From Methylomonas sp. (GTDB taxonomy: Bacteria; Pseudomonadota; Gammaproteobacteria; Methylococcales; Methylomonadaceae): DNA of 14,983 nucleotides. A program made the position numbers and the translations under genes. Shown here piece by piece: positions 6,440 to 14,419 of the stretch. The notes beneath the pieces are model-generated. The model was not told the origin of the DNA, ran no database searches, and was given only the letters and a program-made list of their open reading frames with translations. How positions within the stretch are numbered: the stretch's first letter is position 1; every line of letters begins with the position of its first letter. The stretch lies in the NCBI GenBank assembly GCA_026989715.1, contig JALSIU010000237.1:1-14983 (forward strand), given 5' to 3'.

Positions 6440-8104
6440 TCAGCCACTACGCCATATTGATAATAACAACCAAATACCCCCAATAAATGCGCCTATAAAC
6501 CCCATTAAACCAAATAAAGAAGAAGGCCCACCTTTTACCGTGCTCACAATAGAACTACCCACAATCAAAGCCGAGGTCACTAAACTGATAGATAGGCGAT
6601 TAATACTACGATCCAGCTCTTTTCCCAGCCACTCCGGTTTATTTAAATCAATTTTTACCCCTAACGAACCATAGCGTATCGCCTCCATAAGCCGGTGCAA
6701 ATCTTTGGGTAAATCAGTCATTAATTCGGCAATTTCCAATACATTCCCTTTGCCTCTTTTTAATAAAGCATCGGGGCTATACCTTGCTAAAAAAATACGC
6801 GTAATTAAAGGTGTTGCCACCTCAACTAAATTAAAATCAGGGTCTAGCTGACGACCTAAGCCATCTAAGGTAACAAAAGCTTTCAGTAATAAGGTTAAAT
6901 CAGGCGGTAAACTCAGCTGGTAATCGCGCAATAAGGTTGTCAGGTTATTGAGCAAATCGGTAATATTTAATTCTTTTAGCGGAATATCATGGTATTGGTC
7001 AATAAAATCATCAATATCCAGTATAAACTGGTCTCGATTCTGTAAACTTGCCTGCTCACCCCACTGCAATAAAACTTTAACAACCCTTTGCGAGTCTTCA
7101 TCGACTAAACCGCGTAACAAATTCAATACCTGCTCGCGCCTATCTGTAGAAAGTCGCCCTACCATACCAAAATCAATCAATGCGATACGATTATTATCCA
7201 GGTAAAAACAATTGCCGGGGTGCGGGTCTGCATGAAAAAAACCATCTTGCAAAATCATTTTCAAAACGGCTTCAGCTCCCCGCTCAGCTAATAATTTACG
7301 ATCTAGCCCTGCCTTTTCTATTGCCTCTATATCATGCCCCGGTATCCCTACAATCAACTCCTGAACATTCATTCGTTCACAACTCCATTGCCAATAGACT
7401 TTAGGAATGACAATATTGGGATCATCAAGCAAATTTTTCTTCATGCGCTCTGCATTACGGCATTCCGCAGCCAAGTCAAGCTCACGACGCATGGATTGAG
7501 TAAAGTAACGGATGATTTGTTGAGGCCGAAAGCGTTGTAAAACCTTTATTTCCTGCTCAGCGATTTCTGCCAATTGAGCCAATAAACGCAAGTCCGCTTC
7601 CACAATCGAGCGAATACCAGGGCGACGAATCTTAACCACCACTGAGCTGCCATCCTGTAAACGTGCTTTATAAACTTGGCTGATTGAGGCTGCAGCAAGA
7701 GGCTCCGGGTCAAACTCTGCAAATATTGCTTCAGGCTTATCGCCTAAATCCTCTTCAAATTGTGCGGCTAACTCGTGATAAGGCACGGCTTTCACCTGAT
7801 CTTGCAGTTTTTTAAACTCACGCAACCACTCAGGTGCAAATAAATCAGACCGGGTTGCCAAAATTTGGCCAAGCTTAACAAAGGTCGGCCCCATCTCTTC
7901 GAGTGCCCGTCTGACTCTCACCGGTGGCTCAATCCTTGTTAAGTCATCCACTTCTTGCCACTTTAAGGCATGCCCTGCACTTTCAATAATATTAGCCACC
8001 CCTAAACGTTGCACGATATCACCAAAACCATAGCGAATCAGAATCGAAGATATTTCATGTATGCGACCAAAATCACGTGCAACTTTTAGGGTTTCCAATA
8101 ACAT
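6440..8104 (-). CDS. ubiB: UbiB/AarF family atypical kinase (ABC1 family)
   Basis: The 554-residue protein is a UbiB-type protein-kinase-like ATPase, a family needed for ubiquinone synthesis and lipid handling at the inner membrane. The family motifs are intact: KLGQ of the KxGQ helix (residues 77-80), the alanine-rich AAAS loop (137-140) that replaces the kinase glycine loop, the ATP lysine in VVVKIRRPG (Lys158), the ExD motif ELD (208-210), the catalytic loop HADPHPGN (291-298) and the metal motif DFG (311-313). Two C-terminal hydrophobic helices (about 506-550) anchor it, as in UbiB. The N-terminus differs from what I recall of E. coli UbiB, and no ubiE or ubiJ lies upstream, so it could be an AarF-type paralogue rather than the main UbiB. 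The helical protein encoded just upstream may be its partner. Confidence 0.85.
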   Translation of the reverse strand: MLLETLKVARDFGRIHEISSILIRYGFGDIVQRLGVANIIESAGHALKWQEVDDLTRIEPPVRVRRALEEMGPTFVKLGQILATRSDLFAPEWLREFKKLQDQVKAVPYHELAAQFEEDLGDKPEAIFAEFDPEPLAAASISQVYKARLQDGSSVVVKIRRPGIRSIVEADLRLLAQLAEIAEQEIKVLQRFRPQQIIRYFTQSMRRELDLAAECRNAERMKKNLLDDPNIVIPKVYWQWSCERMNVQELIVGIPGHDIEAIEKAGLDRKLLAERGAEAVLKMILQDGFFHADPHPGNCFYLDNNRIALIDFGMVGRLSTDRREQVLNLLRGLVDEDSQRVVKVLLQWGEQASLQNRDQFILDIDDFIDQYHDIPLKELNITDLLNNLTTLLRDYQLSLPPDLTLLLKAFVTLDGLGRQLDPDFNLVEVATPLITRIFLARYSPDALLKRGKGNVLEIAELMTDLPKDLHRLMEAIRYGSLGVKIDLNKPEWLGKELDRSINRLSISLVTSALIVGSSIVSTVKGGPSSLFGLMGFIGAFIGGIWLLLSIWRSG

Positions 8105-8182
8105 ATTATTTAATTTTTAGGTGATGTACAAACTGACAGTCAAAGACTTATTCATGTTAAAAATGGCTGATAATGGGCAGTA

Positions 8183-8818
8183 TTATCGTTTATTTGGCTC
8201 CAAACTATCTGCAATACCCGCCAATATACCACTGGCAATCCGTGCAAAACTCGAGCCCGTCGCTTTTGCAACATCAGATAACTGTATTTGTTGCAAGCGA
8301 CCATCCCGAGCAAGATCATGATGCAAAACAGATAAAATTTGTTTAACTGACTCCCCCACAAATGAACCGCTGTTTTGCAAATGCGTCACTAAATCTGTCA
8401 GTGTTTTACGCGTCGATTCTTGCCCCTTATCAGCCACCTCACTTAAGGTATCGAAAAATAAACCTTCCAATGCCTCTAAGTCCGTTAAGGCGCGTTTTAA
8501 ATCATGGTCTGAAAAATCCTGTACATTGGCACTTGCTTCTTCAATCGCTAATTTTGATGCCTCTGCCACTTGCCCGAGCGCAGCATCAATACCCTTTATG
8601 ACTTGTTTTATAGCATCAGCAGGCTTGCTTGATTGTGTCTCCATACCAGCAAAAGCACCTTCCAGTACATCGCTAAGGGTCTGTTTAATCGCTTCAGGCT
8701 GTATTTTTCCTTCTTTAAGTGCCTGTACAACAATATTCCGAATATTATTTTCGATATGATAGCCATCAACGACTGCATCAAAGGCTATATTTTTTGTACT
8801 TTGCGTTGTGTTTGTCAT
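8183..8818 (-). CDS. Helical protein of unknown function beside the UbiB-like kinase
   Basis: From the start chosen here the protein has 211 residues beginning MTNTTQSTKNIAFD. It is soluble in character, with no signal peptide and no cysteine. Several long amphipathic stretches, such as AIKQVIKGIDAALGQVAEASKLAIEEAS, suggest a helical bundle somewhat like phasins. It may belong to an uncharacterised DUF family (DUF6781 came to mind, unverified). The frame extends upstream to an ATG at 8887 (234 residues), but the ATG at 8818 has GGAG 6 bp before it while that at 8887 has none, and a promoter predicted at 8895-8923 would start transcription almost on top of 8887. The gene lies 78 bp upstream of the UbiB-like gene on the same strand and is probably co-transcribed with it. 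Confidence 0.75.
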   Translation of the reverse strand: MTNTTQSTKNIAFDAVVDGYHIENNIRNIVVQALKEGKIQPEAIKQTLSDVLEGAFAGMETQSSKPADAIKQVIKGIDAALGQVAEASKLAIEEASANVQDFSDHDLKRALTDLEALEGLFFDTLSEVADKGQESTRKTLTDLVTHLQNSGSFVGESVKQILSVLHHDLARDGRLQQIQLSDVAKATGSSFARIASGILAGIADSLEPNKR

Positions 8819-8894
8819 TGCTTTGCTCCACTCCACTTTAAATTGCCCAAAGTCCCACTTATTACTCATATGAAAGAGTTGCTCCATTTAAGTT

Positions 8895-8923
8895 TAAATA
8901 GAACGTTCCAATACATATATCAA
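8895..8923 (-). promoter_or_regulatory. Predicted sigma-70 promoter for the helical protein and ubiB-like genes
   Basis: On the minus strand a TTGATA hexamer (8923-8918) is followed, after exactly 17 bp, by TATTTA (8900-8895), a good sigma-70 layout. Transcription would start near 8888, leaving about 70 nt before the preferred ATG at 8818. The 12-bp palindrome TGTTATATAACA (8932-8943) lies just upstream and could bind a regulator, though in such AT-rich DNA it may be chance. Confidence 0.4.
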
Positions 8924-9007
8924 TTAAACATTGTTATATAACATAACCCTAATCAAGGCTACTTTAGTGACTATACTAGCCTATTTTCAATATGTTAATA
9001 TATTCAG

Positions 9008-9688
9008 ATGGAAATCAGTCAATTTATCAGCTCACCCATTCCAATCGCTTTTGTTATTGGCCTCTTTAGCAGTCTGCACTGTGTTGCGATGTGCGGTTCT
9101 ATCATCGGAACATTATCTTTCAGCCTAAAGCCTGAAATTCGCAACAACAAGTCAAAAATGACTACCTTTATATTGAGTTATAATTTTGGTCGTATTTTTA
9201 GTTATATGCTGGCCGGTCTCATCATAGGCTTACTAGAATCCATTCTGACACTCCCGCTAGGAGAAGCACATGGACATCGTTTTTTACAGATTATTTCCGC
9301 ACTCATTATTACAGGTGCCGGCTTTTATATCGCCGGTTGGTTCCCTAATTTTGCCTATATCGAAAAAACAGGCTCACGCTTCTGGAAAGCCATTGAGCCT
9401 TATGGCCGAAAATTAATTCCTGTCGCCAGTTTATATCAAGCCTTTCTATTTGGTATGGTCTGGGGGTGGATTCCTTGCGGACTGGTCTATACCGCGCTGG
9501 CATTAGCCGCTACATCAGGTGATATTTTATTGAGTACCTTATCGATGCTCGCCTTTGGTTTAGGTACTTTACCGGCCGTGATGGGAACCGGCATGGTCAG
9601 CAGTTTTATTAGCCGCATCTCAAAATTGCACACGACCAAACAAGTGATTGGCATGTTATTAGTCTTAGTCGCCATTTTTAGCATATGA
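9008..9688 (+). CDS. SafE/DsbD-like membrane protein (UreH-type transmembrane domain)
   Basis: The 226-residue protein is an inner-membrane protein with about six helices, of the group annotated as sulfite exporter TauE/SafE or UreH-type transmembrane domain and related in plan to CcdA/DsbD. It carries the N-terminal motif SLHCVAMCG (residues 22-30) and the later motif GWIPCGLVY (153-161). Cysteines 25, 29 and 157 lie in or next to helices, as in thiol-redox or metal-handling carriers. Family members often sit near cbb3 oxidase assembly genes and are linked to copper or thiol transfer; no such genes are visible here. The ATG is the first start after an in-frame TAA and lacks a Shine-Dalgarno sequence. 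The stop overlaps the start of the sigma-54 activator gene (ATGA), so the two are coupled. Confidence 0.8.
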   Translation: MEISQFISSPIPIAFVIGLFSSLHCVAMCGSIIGTLSFSLKPEIRNNKSKMTTFILSYNFGRIFSYMLAGLIIGLLESILTLPLGEAHGHRFLQIISALIITGAGFYIAGWFPNFAYIEKTGSRFWKAIEPYGRKLIPVASLYQAFLFGMVWGWIPCGLVYTALALAATSGDILLSTLSMLAFGLGTLPAVMGTGMVSSFISRISKLHTTKQVIGMLLVLVAIFSI

Positions 9689-10647
9689 GCCATTTCGATA
9701 AAATCATTACCCACTCGCCACTACTTGATACGGTACTCCGCAGTGCTCGCATGGTGGCGGCTACCGATGTCACCGTACTTATTAAAGGTGAAACAGGCAC
9801 CGGCAAAGAGGTTTTGGCAACAGCCATCCAAAAGGATAGCAATCGCGCTGATAAACCGTTTATTACATTAAATTGTGCCGCCTTACCTGAATCACTCATT
9901 GAATCAGAATTGTTCGGCCATAGGAAAGGTGCGTTTACAGGTGCCATTGCCAATAAAACCGGCCTCTTTCAAGCAGCAGATGGCGGCACTCTTTTTTTGG
10001 ACGAGGTGAACTCATTGCCCCTATCCATCCAAGCCAAACTACTACGTTTTTTAGAAAGCGGTGAATGTTTGGCCGTAGGGGATACCGTCCCTTATATGGT
10101 GGATGCCCGTATCATTGCCGCAACCAATGCAGACTTACAGCAACAAATCAGCGAAGGAACATTTCGTGAAGATTTATACTTCCGCCTCAATATTATTCCT
10201 TTAGAGCTTCCCGCACTAAAAGAGAGAGTGGAAGATATAGAGCACCTTATCAAGCATTTTCAAGAGCATTTCGCCAAAGAACACGCCATTGTGCCACCTA
10301 AATTTACCAAACAAGCCATCAAAATTTTACAAAACTACAGCTGGCCCGGAAATGTTCGCGAGTTGCGTAACCTCTGTGAACGCACCTCCATTCTCTTATC
10401 AGGTAAAGTGATAGAAGCGGAAAATTTTCCACATGAGTTTTTCTCGGCACAATCAAACCAAACACATGATAATGCAGGCTTTGCTCTACCTGAAGTAGGA
10501 CTCAGCTTAGACAAATTAGAAGCAGACCTCATTTATCAAGCTCTACAAAGAACCAATGGCAATCGCGCCAAATCTGCACGATTACTAGGATTAAGCCGTG
10601 ACACCTTACTCTATCGCATTCAAAAACACGGGATTGCCAGTCAATAA
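9685..10647 (+). CDS. Sigma-54-dependent transcriptional activator lacking a sensor domain
   Basis: This is a bacterial enhancer-binding protein, which hydrolyses ATP to open promoters held by sigma-54 RNA polymerase. The 320 residues begin almost directly at the AAA+ domain. Visible motifs are Walker A GETGTGKE (35-42), the sigma-54 contact loop GAFTGA (82-87), Walker B TLFLDEV (102-108), the arginine-finger region FREDLYFRLN (160-169) and WPGNVRELRNL (220-230). A Fis-type helix-turn-helix ends the protein (about 292-316, NRAKSARLLGLSRDTLLYRI). There is no receiver, GAF or PAS domain, so control must come from another protein, as with PspF. It starts inside the upstream membrane-protein gene (4-bp overlap), which makes that protein a candidate controller (inference). 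Its target promoters are not apparent in this window. Confidence 0.92.
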   Translation: MSHFDKIITHSPLLDTVLRSARMVAATDVTVLIKGETGTGKEVLATAIQKDSNRADKPFITLNCAALPESLIESELFGHRKGAFTGAIANKTGLFQAADGGTLFLDEVNSLPLSIQAKLLRFLESGECLAVGDTVPYMVDARIIAATNADLQQQISEGTFREDLYFRLNIIPLELPALKERVEDIEHLIKHFQEHFAKEHAIVPPKFTKQAIKILQNYSWPGNVRELRNLCERTSILLSGKVIEAENFPHEFFSAQSNQTHDNAGFALPEVGLSLDKLEADLIYQALQRTNGNRAKSARLLGLSRDTLLYRIQKHGIASQ

Positions 10648-10682
10648 TTGCCTATTTCTCTCTAAGAAATTCACTCGCCAGC

Positions 10683-10874
10683 ATGCAAGCATTAACCGAA
10701 TACCCGGCACAATGCCCCTATTGCGGGGAAAATATTGTGTTACTCATTGATGAATCTGAGTCAGAACAAAACTACATAGAAGACTGCCAAGTCTGTTGCC
10801 AACCCATTATTATTGATATTACAATCCATTGGGACGGTGAGTTAAATGTGGAATTGCATAGTGAAAATGAATAA
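10683..10874 (+). CDS. CPXCG motif-containing cysteine-rich protein
   Basis: The 63-residue protein begins with a CPYCGE motif (Cys11, Cys14) followed by DCQVCCQP (Cys35, Cys38, Cys39). It matches the small CPXCG cysteine-rich family of proteobacteria, whose function is unknown. The two cysteine pairs probably bind one zinc ion as a ribbon. The middle is strongly acidic (DESESEQNYIED). It lies 35 bp after the sigma-54 activator gene on the same strand and may be read with it, although no clear ribosome binding site is visible. It converges on the V-ATPase A gene with 50 bp between stops, and I see no strong terminator there. Confidence 0.85.
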   Translation: MQALTEYPAQCPYCGENIVLLIDESESEQNYIEDCQVCCQPIIIDITIHWDGELNVELHSENE

Positions 10875-10924
10875 GCTCATATCCGTTTTATTTAAGGGCT
10901 AAAACTTTTAGTAGATAATATTAT

Positions 10925-12748
10925 TTATGCACTTACCATTACCGAGTGCCGTAATTGCTCTATCTTATCGTTATAATCAGCATATTCATTCGAATGGCTC
11001 GGTGAATAATTTAAGTTTTTATAGAACCCTGTCAATTGGGTAAAATAATCACGGACTGCATCCTTATCTGCAAATTGATAAGGCGTATTGACCAATTCAA
11101 CAATTTTAGTCAAGCTTGCCTGTTGCCGCTCTAAGGGGACGGCAACATCAACCGCATCAAAAGCATCTTGTTGCAAATACACCATGTCAAAAAACAAAGC
11201 TTGTTGATAGATCACAAAATCCTCAGTGGTAATGCCTTCTTCCCCTGTGACTTGAATCATCTGCAAAATATCATCACCTTTACGCAATAATTCCATTAAA
11301 TCTTGTACATTTTTAACCCAGGATTCTGATAAATGCTCCGTAAACCAAGGTTGTAACTGTTCCAAATAGCGCGACCATGAAAGTAACGGGTCAACAGCAG
11401 GATAAAACCGCTTATAAGCGCGGTCAGCACTTAAACCTAAAAAGTTTTTAACCGTTCCTAAAGTGGATTGAGTCACCGGTTCTTCAAAATTGCCACCCGC
11501 CGGCGAGACCGTACCAATCATAGTTAAACTGCCGATACTTTGGTCAGCCGTTTTAATGACGCCGGCACGCTCATAAATCCCTTTAATGGCAGAATCTAAA
11601 TAGGCAGGAAAAGCCTCTTCCCCCGGAATTTCTTCTAATCGCCCCGAGGTTTCTCGCATTGCTTGTGCCCAGCGCGATGTAGAGTCTGCAATAATTAAGG
11701 TATTTAGCCCCATTTGTCGATAGTACTCACCTAAGGTAATCCCTGTATAAATCGATGCTTCACGTGCTGCTACCGGCATAGATGAAGTATTACAAATAAT
11801 GACGGTGCGATCCATTAAGGTTTTCCCATTGACATCTTTGAGCTTAGGAAACTCGGTAATGGTTTCAACCACTTCTCCGGCACGTTCACCGCAGGCAACC
11901 ACGATAACAATATCAACATCCGAATTACGCGAAATCAAATTCTGCAACACGGTTTTTCCGGCACCAAATGGCCCTGGAATACAGCCCATCCCTCCCTTGG
12001 CAATGGGAAATAAGCTATCAATCAGACGTAAGTGAGTAATCAGCGGCTCGTGGGGGTATAAGCGTTCTGCAACATTTTGCTTGATTAAATTTTGCGGCAG
12101 TGCCTTGCGTACCGGCCAGCGTTGCTTTAAGGTTAAGACCCGCTCTTTACCAGAGGCTAACTTTATTTTAGCGACTGCCTCATTCACCGTCACAGTGCCT
12201 TCTTGAATCCAGGTCACCGTCACTTTGCCTTGCACATCAAAAGGCACCATAATTTTATGGATAAAGCCTCTTTCAGGCACTGTGCCAATAACAGAACCGG
12301 CACTTAGTACTGACCCGGTTTGTACAATCGGCGTAAAAGCCCATTGCGCATTTTCATCCAAAGCAGGGAAATCAACCCCTCTCGGTAAAAAATAACCAAA
12401 TTCATTAGCAAGTTTATCTAATGGATTTTGCAAACCATCATACACTTGTCCGAGCAAGCCCGGCCCTAATTCTACCGACAACATTTCTGCACTTTGTTCA
12501 ACTAAGTCTCCGACAGAAACGCCCACGGTACTTTCATAGACTTGTGCGTCTGCAATCTTGCCATTAATCCGCAACACCTCGGCTTTTAATCTCTCAGGAT
12601 GCTGTGCATCACTCCGTGCCGGCAAGATATAAACCACTTCATTTTTGGTTAGCGGCTTAGTACTGCCGGGTAATGATTCGATTGATATCAAGCTATCTTG
12701 AATGGATACCACTCTGGCCGTTGCTATTGCATTCGTTGTGTTATTCAT
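10925..12748 (-). CDS. atpA: V-type ATP synthase/ATPase subunit A (catalytic)
   Basis: This is the catalytic A subunit of a V/A-type rotary ATPase, not the F-type alpha subunit that shares the symbol. At 607 residues it has full length for bacterial members. It contains the A-subunit bulge domain after the N-terminal barrel (about residues 105-195), the P-loop GPFGAGKT (259-266), ACGERAGEVVE (285-295) with the catalytic Glu288, and ADSTSRWAQAMRE (354-366). All nucleotide-site residues I can check are present, so it looks functional. The ATG has GAGAAG about 4 bp upstream. It follows the DUF2764-like gene after 137 bp, a wide gap for such an operon. No subunit B, D, I or K gene follows: the next gene is convergent. 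Confidence 0.95.
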   Translation of the reverse strand: MNNTTNAIATARVVSIQDSLISIESLPGSTKPLTKNEVVYILPARSDAQHPERLKAEVLRINGKIADAQVYESTVGVSVGDLVEQSAEMLSVELGPGLLGQVYDGLQNPLDKLANEFGYFLPRGVDFPALDENAQWAFTPIVQTGSVLSAGSVIGTVPERGFIHKIMVPFDVQGKVTVTWIQEGTVTVNEAVAKIKLASGKERVLTLKQRWPVRKALPQNLIKQNVAERLYPHEPLITHLRLIDSLFPIAKGGMGCIPGPFGAGKTVLQNLISRNSDVDIVIVVACGERAGEVVETITEFPKLKDVNGKTLMDRTVIICNTSSMPVAAREASIYTGITLGEYYRQMGLNTLIIADSTSRWAQAMRETSGRLEEIPGEEAFPAYLDSAIKGIYERAGVIKTADQSIGSLTMIGTVSPAGGNFEEPVTQSTLGTVKNFLGLSADRAYKRFYPAVDPLLSWSRYLEQLQPWFTEHLSESWVKNVQDLMELLRKGDDILQMIQVTGEEGITTEDFVIYQQALFFDMVYLQQDAFDAVDVAVPLERQQASLTKIVELVNTPYQFADKDAVRDYFTQLTGFYKNLNYSPSHSNEYADYNDKIEQLRHSVMVSA

Positions 12749-12885
12749 TTACTTCTCATCATTTTAAAAAGATTAGGGATTTCCTAACGAGGCATCAATA
12801 TATCTATTTTTAGGACTAAGGATAAAATACCCCGAAACTGAGTAAAAAATAAGTCAATTTCAAGGTTTATAAAACTTCTCAGTCG

Positions 12886-13569
12886 TTAGAGGGCTAAAAA
12901 TTCACCTAAGCCCTCATTAACTAAAGCCTCAAATTGGCGCATTGCTGCTTGCTCATCACACTGCACCCAACGGTTGATAATATTCCAACGCAAGACATAA
13001 ATGACAATGGCTTCAAAATCGAAATAATGCCCTTGCCCTATGTGCGCATAATGTTGCCAACTTAGGTTTAATAATAATTTTTCCAGAGCCACGCTTTGCT
13101 CAGTAACAAATAACGTATTTGCCTCTAAAACCCATGGAAAACGTCGGCTACATCCAAAATCATCGACTTGCCAATTTTGACGAATCAACGTGACCACCTC
13201 ACCATACCCCCAAGCGGCATTTTTTGCAGGGGCTTCTTTGCCTAGTTTCCGCCGGCGTATTGCTGCCATTAACGTACGCAACTCCATACGCCAGCTAATA
13301 ACACTTTGTAATAGTGAGTTCTCTATGGATTGCATCGCACGCTTTGCTTCTACTGCAACGGCCGCATCACTGGCAGCACCTTGCATTTTTGCCCAATGCA
13401 AAACCCCCTCAATAAGCATAAGTTGCTGCCGATCTGCATCCTGTAATAAAGTCAATCGTTTTTCTAAGTGCAAACGCGTAATGGGCTTATTTTTATGTTC
13501 CCATAAAGACATGGGGTGCGGCGGTAAGCTCGCCATGAGCATCGCATAATTTGTCTGCTTTGAGCTCAC
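12886..13569 (-). CDS. V-ATPase-associated protein, DUF2764 type (C-like)
   Basis: The 227-residue protein fits the DUF2764 family, found between the E and A genes in bacterial V-ATPase operons of Chlamydia and spirochaetes and thought to stand in for the C/d-type subunit. Signs are the N-terminal YAMLMASLPP (residues 8-17) and the C-terminal FDFEAIVIYVLRWNIINRW, which matches the family's end region as I recall it. The protein is soluble, helical and slightly short for the family. Its ATG overlaps the subunit E stop codon by 4 bp, so the two are coupled. The assignment rests on gene position as much as on sequence. Its exact place in the complex is not established. Confidence 0.8.
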   Translation of the reverse strand: MSSKQTNYAMLMASLPPHPMSLWEHKNKPITRLHLEKRLTLLQDADRQQLMLIEGVLHWAKMQGAASDAAVAVEAKRAMQSIENSLLQSVISWRMELRTLMAAIRRRKLGKEAPAKNAAWGYGEVVTLIRQNWQVDDFGCSRRFPWVLEANTLFVTEQSVALEKLLLNLSWQHYAHIGQGHYFDFEAIVIYVLRWNIINRWVQCDEQAAMRQFEALVNEGLGEFLAL

Positions 13570-14255
13570 TTGACAATCCCTTGCAAGAGAACTCTAAACC
13601 GTGGCTGCAAATGCTCTAACAGTAAAGCAGCCAATGTCTCATCAGTAAAATCGACCACCATATCATCTTCTTCCAATCTAACGGATAAGCCACCGCCAAC
13701 CTCATCCGATACCTGTATAGAAACCCCATCCCTCAACATATCGGCAGCAATTGCCGCCGTATAATGCGTTAAAGTGCCTGCTTTTAATTCATCGGGATTA
13801 TTTTTTAATTCATCAACACCCACAGGCGTATTAGGTAAAAAAATACGGATATTTTCTTTATTATCCAAATCTAATTGCTCACGCACTTGCCCTGCCAGCT
13901 GTAAAATCAATCTTTCTAAAAAGGCTTGCTGATCCATTTTTTGCCCGACAACCCGCTTCACTTCTTGGCTAAAACTCCCAAGCAAAGTATCTCGCAACTT
14001 TAATAAAGCATCTCGGGTGGCTAATTTTAAAGCATCTTCTCCAGAGGCGCGTAAAGCATCACTCTGTTTTTTAGCATTGTCAATTAATTGCTGCGCTTCC
14101 AATTGTGCTTCTTCTATAATCCATTCAGCACGCTTTTGTGCATCTAAAACAATGCTTTCGGCACGCTCTTGCCCTGCGGCAACACCTTGCTCACGTAAAC
14201 GCTGTATTAAGTTTTCGACACCCGATGAGGTAATGTCTGTCTGTTGGTTTTTCAT
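13566..14255 (-). CDS. atpE: V-type ATP synthase/ATPase subunit E (peripheral stalk)
   Basis: Subunit E forms the peripheral stalk that holds the A3B3 head against rotation (the V-type E subunit, not the F-type c ring). The 229-residue protein has a long charged, alanine-rich helix at about residues 12-85 (for example AQKRAEWIIEEAQLEAQQLIDNA) that would form the coiled coil, and a globular C-terminal half containing GGLSVRLEEDDMVVDFTDETL, typical of the family. It is the first gene of the minus-strand cluster E, DUF2764-like, A. The ribosome binding site is weak. A divergent Crp/Fnr-type regulator gene starts 164 bp away and could control the cluster (inference). Confidence 0.9.
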   Translation of the reverse strand: MKNQQTDITSSGVENLIQRLREQGVAAGQERAESIVLDAQKRAEWIIEEAQLEAQQLIDNAKKQSDALRASGEDALKLATRDALLKLRDTLLGSFSQEVKRVVGQKMDQQAFLERLILQLAGQVREQLDLDNKENIRIFLPNTPVGVDELKNNPDELKAGTLTHYTAAIAADMLRDGVSIQVSDEVGGGLSVRLEEDDMVVDFTDETLAALLLEHLQPRFRVLLQGIVK

Positions 14256-14307
14256 AATACTTTATCTTTAAATTTAAGGGCTGAGAATATCATTCACGCA
14301 AGCCTAA

Positions 14308-14319
14308 ATTGTATACAAT
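14308..14319. promoter_or_regulatory. Palindrome between atpE and the Crp/Fnr-type gene
   Basis: ATTGTATACAAT is a perfect 12-bp palindrome in the 164-bp region between divergent genes. It lies 53 bp from the atpE start and 31 bp upstream of a TATACT hexamer (14350-14355), a possible -10 box for the regulator gene. Its form suits a dimeric regulator such as a GntR-type protein. It is not an FNR box (TTGAT-N4-ATCAA). AT-rich palindromes of this size can also arise by chance. Confidence 0.3.
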
Positions 14320-14419
14320 GACTTTATATAAGACATCATAAATTAAGAGTATACTAAAAGCCTTGAACTAGAAACTGATAACCTTGTCGCTCACAACGAC
14401 CGCAATAACAGCTTAAATC

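Noticed and set aside
8152..8361. 69-aa minus-strand ORF with a hydrophobic N-terminus
   Set aside because: It lies inside the helical-protein gene in another frame, has no ribosome binding site, and is explained as a shadow.
8887..8887. Upstream ATG as the start of the helical protein
   Set aside because: It has no Shine-Dalgarno sequence, and the predicted promoter would begin transcription about one base before it. The ATG at 8818 has GGAG at good spacing.
10648..10682. ATTTC/GAAAT hairpin as a terminator between the sigma-54 activator and CPXCG genes
   Set aside because: It is a 5-bp AT-rich stem without a T run, too weak to support a terminator.
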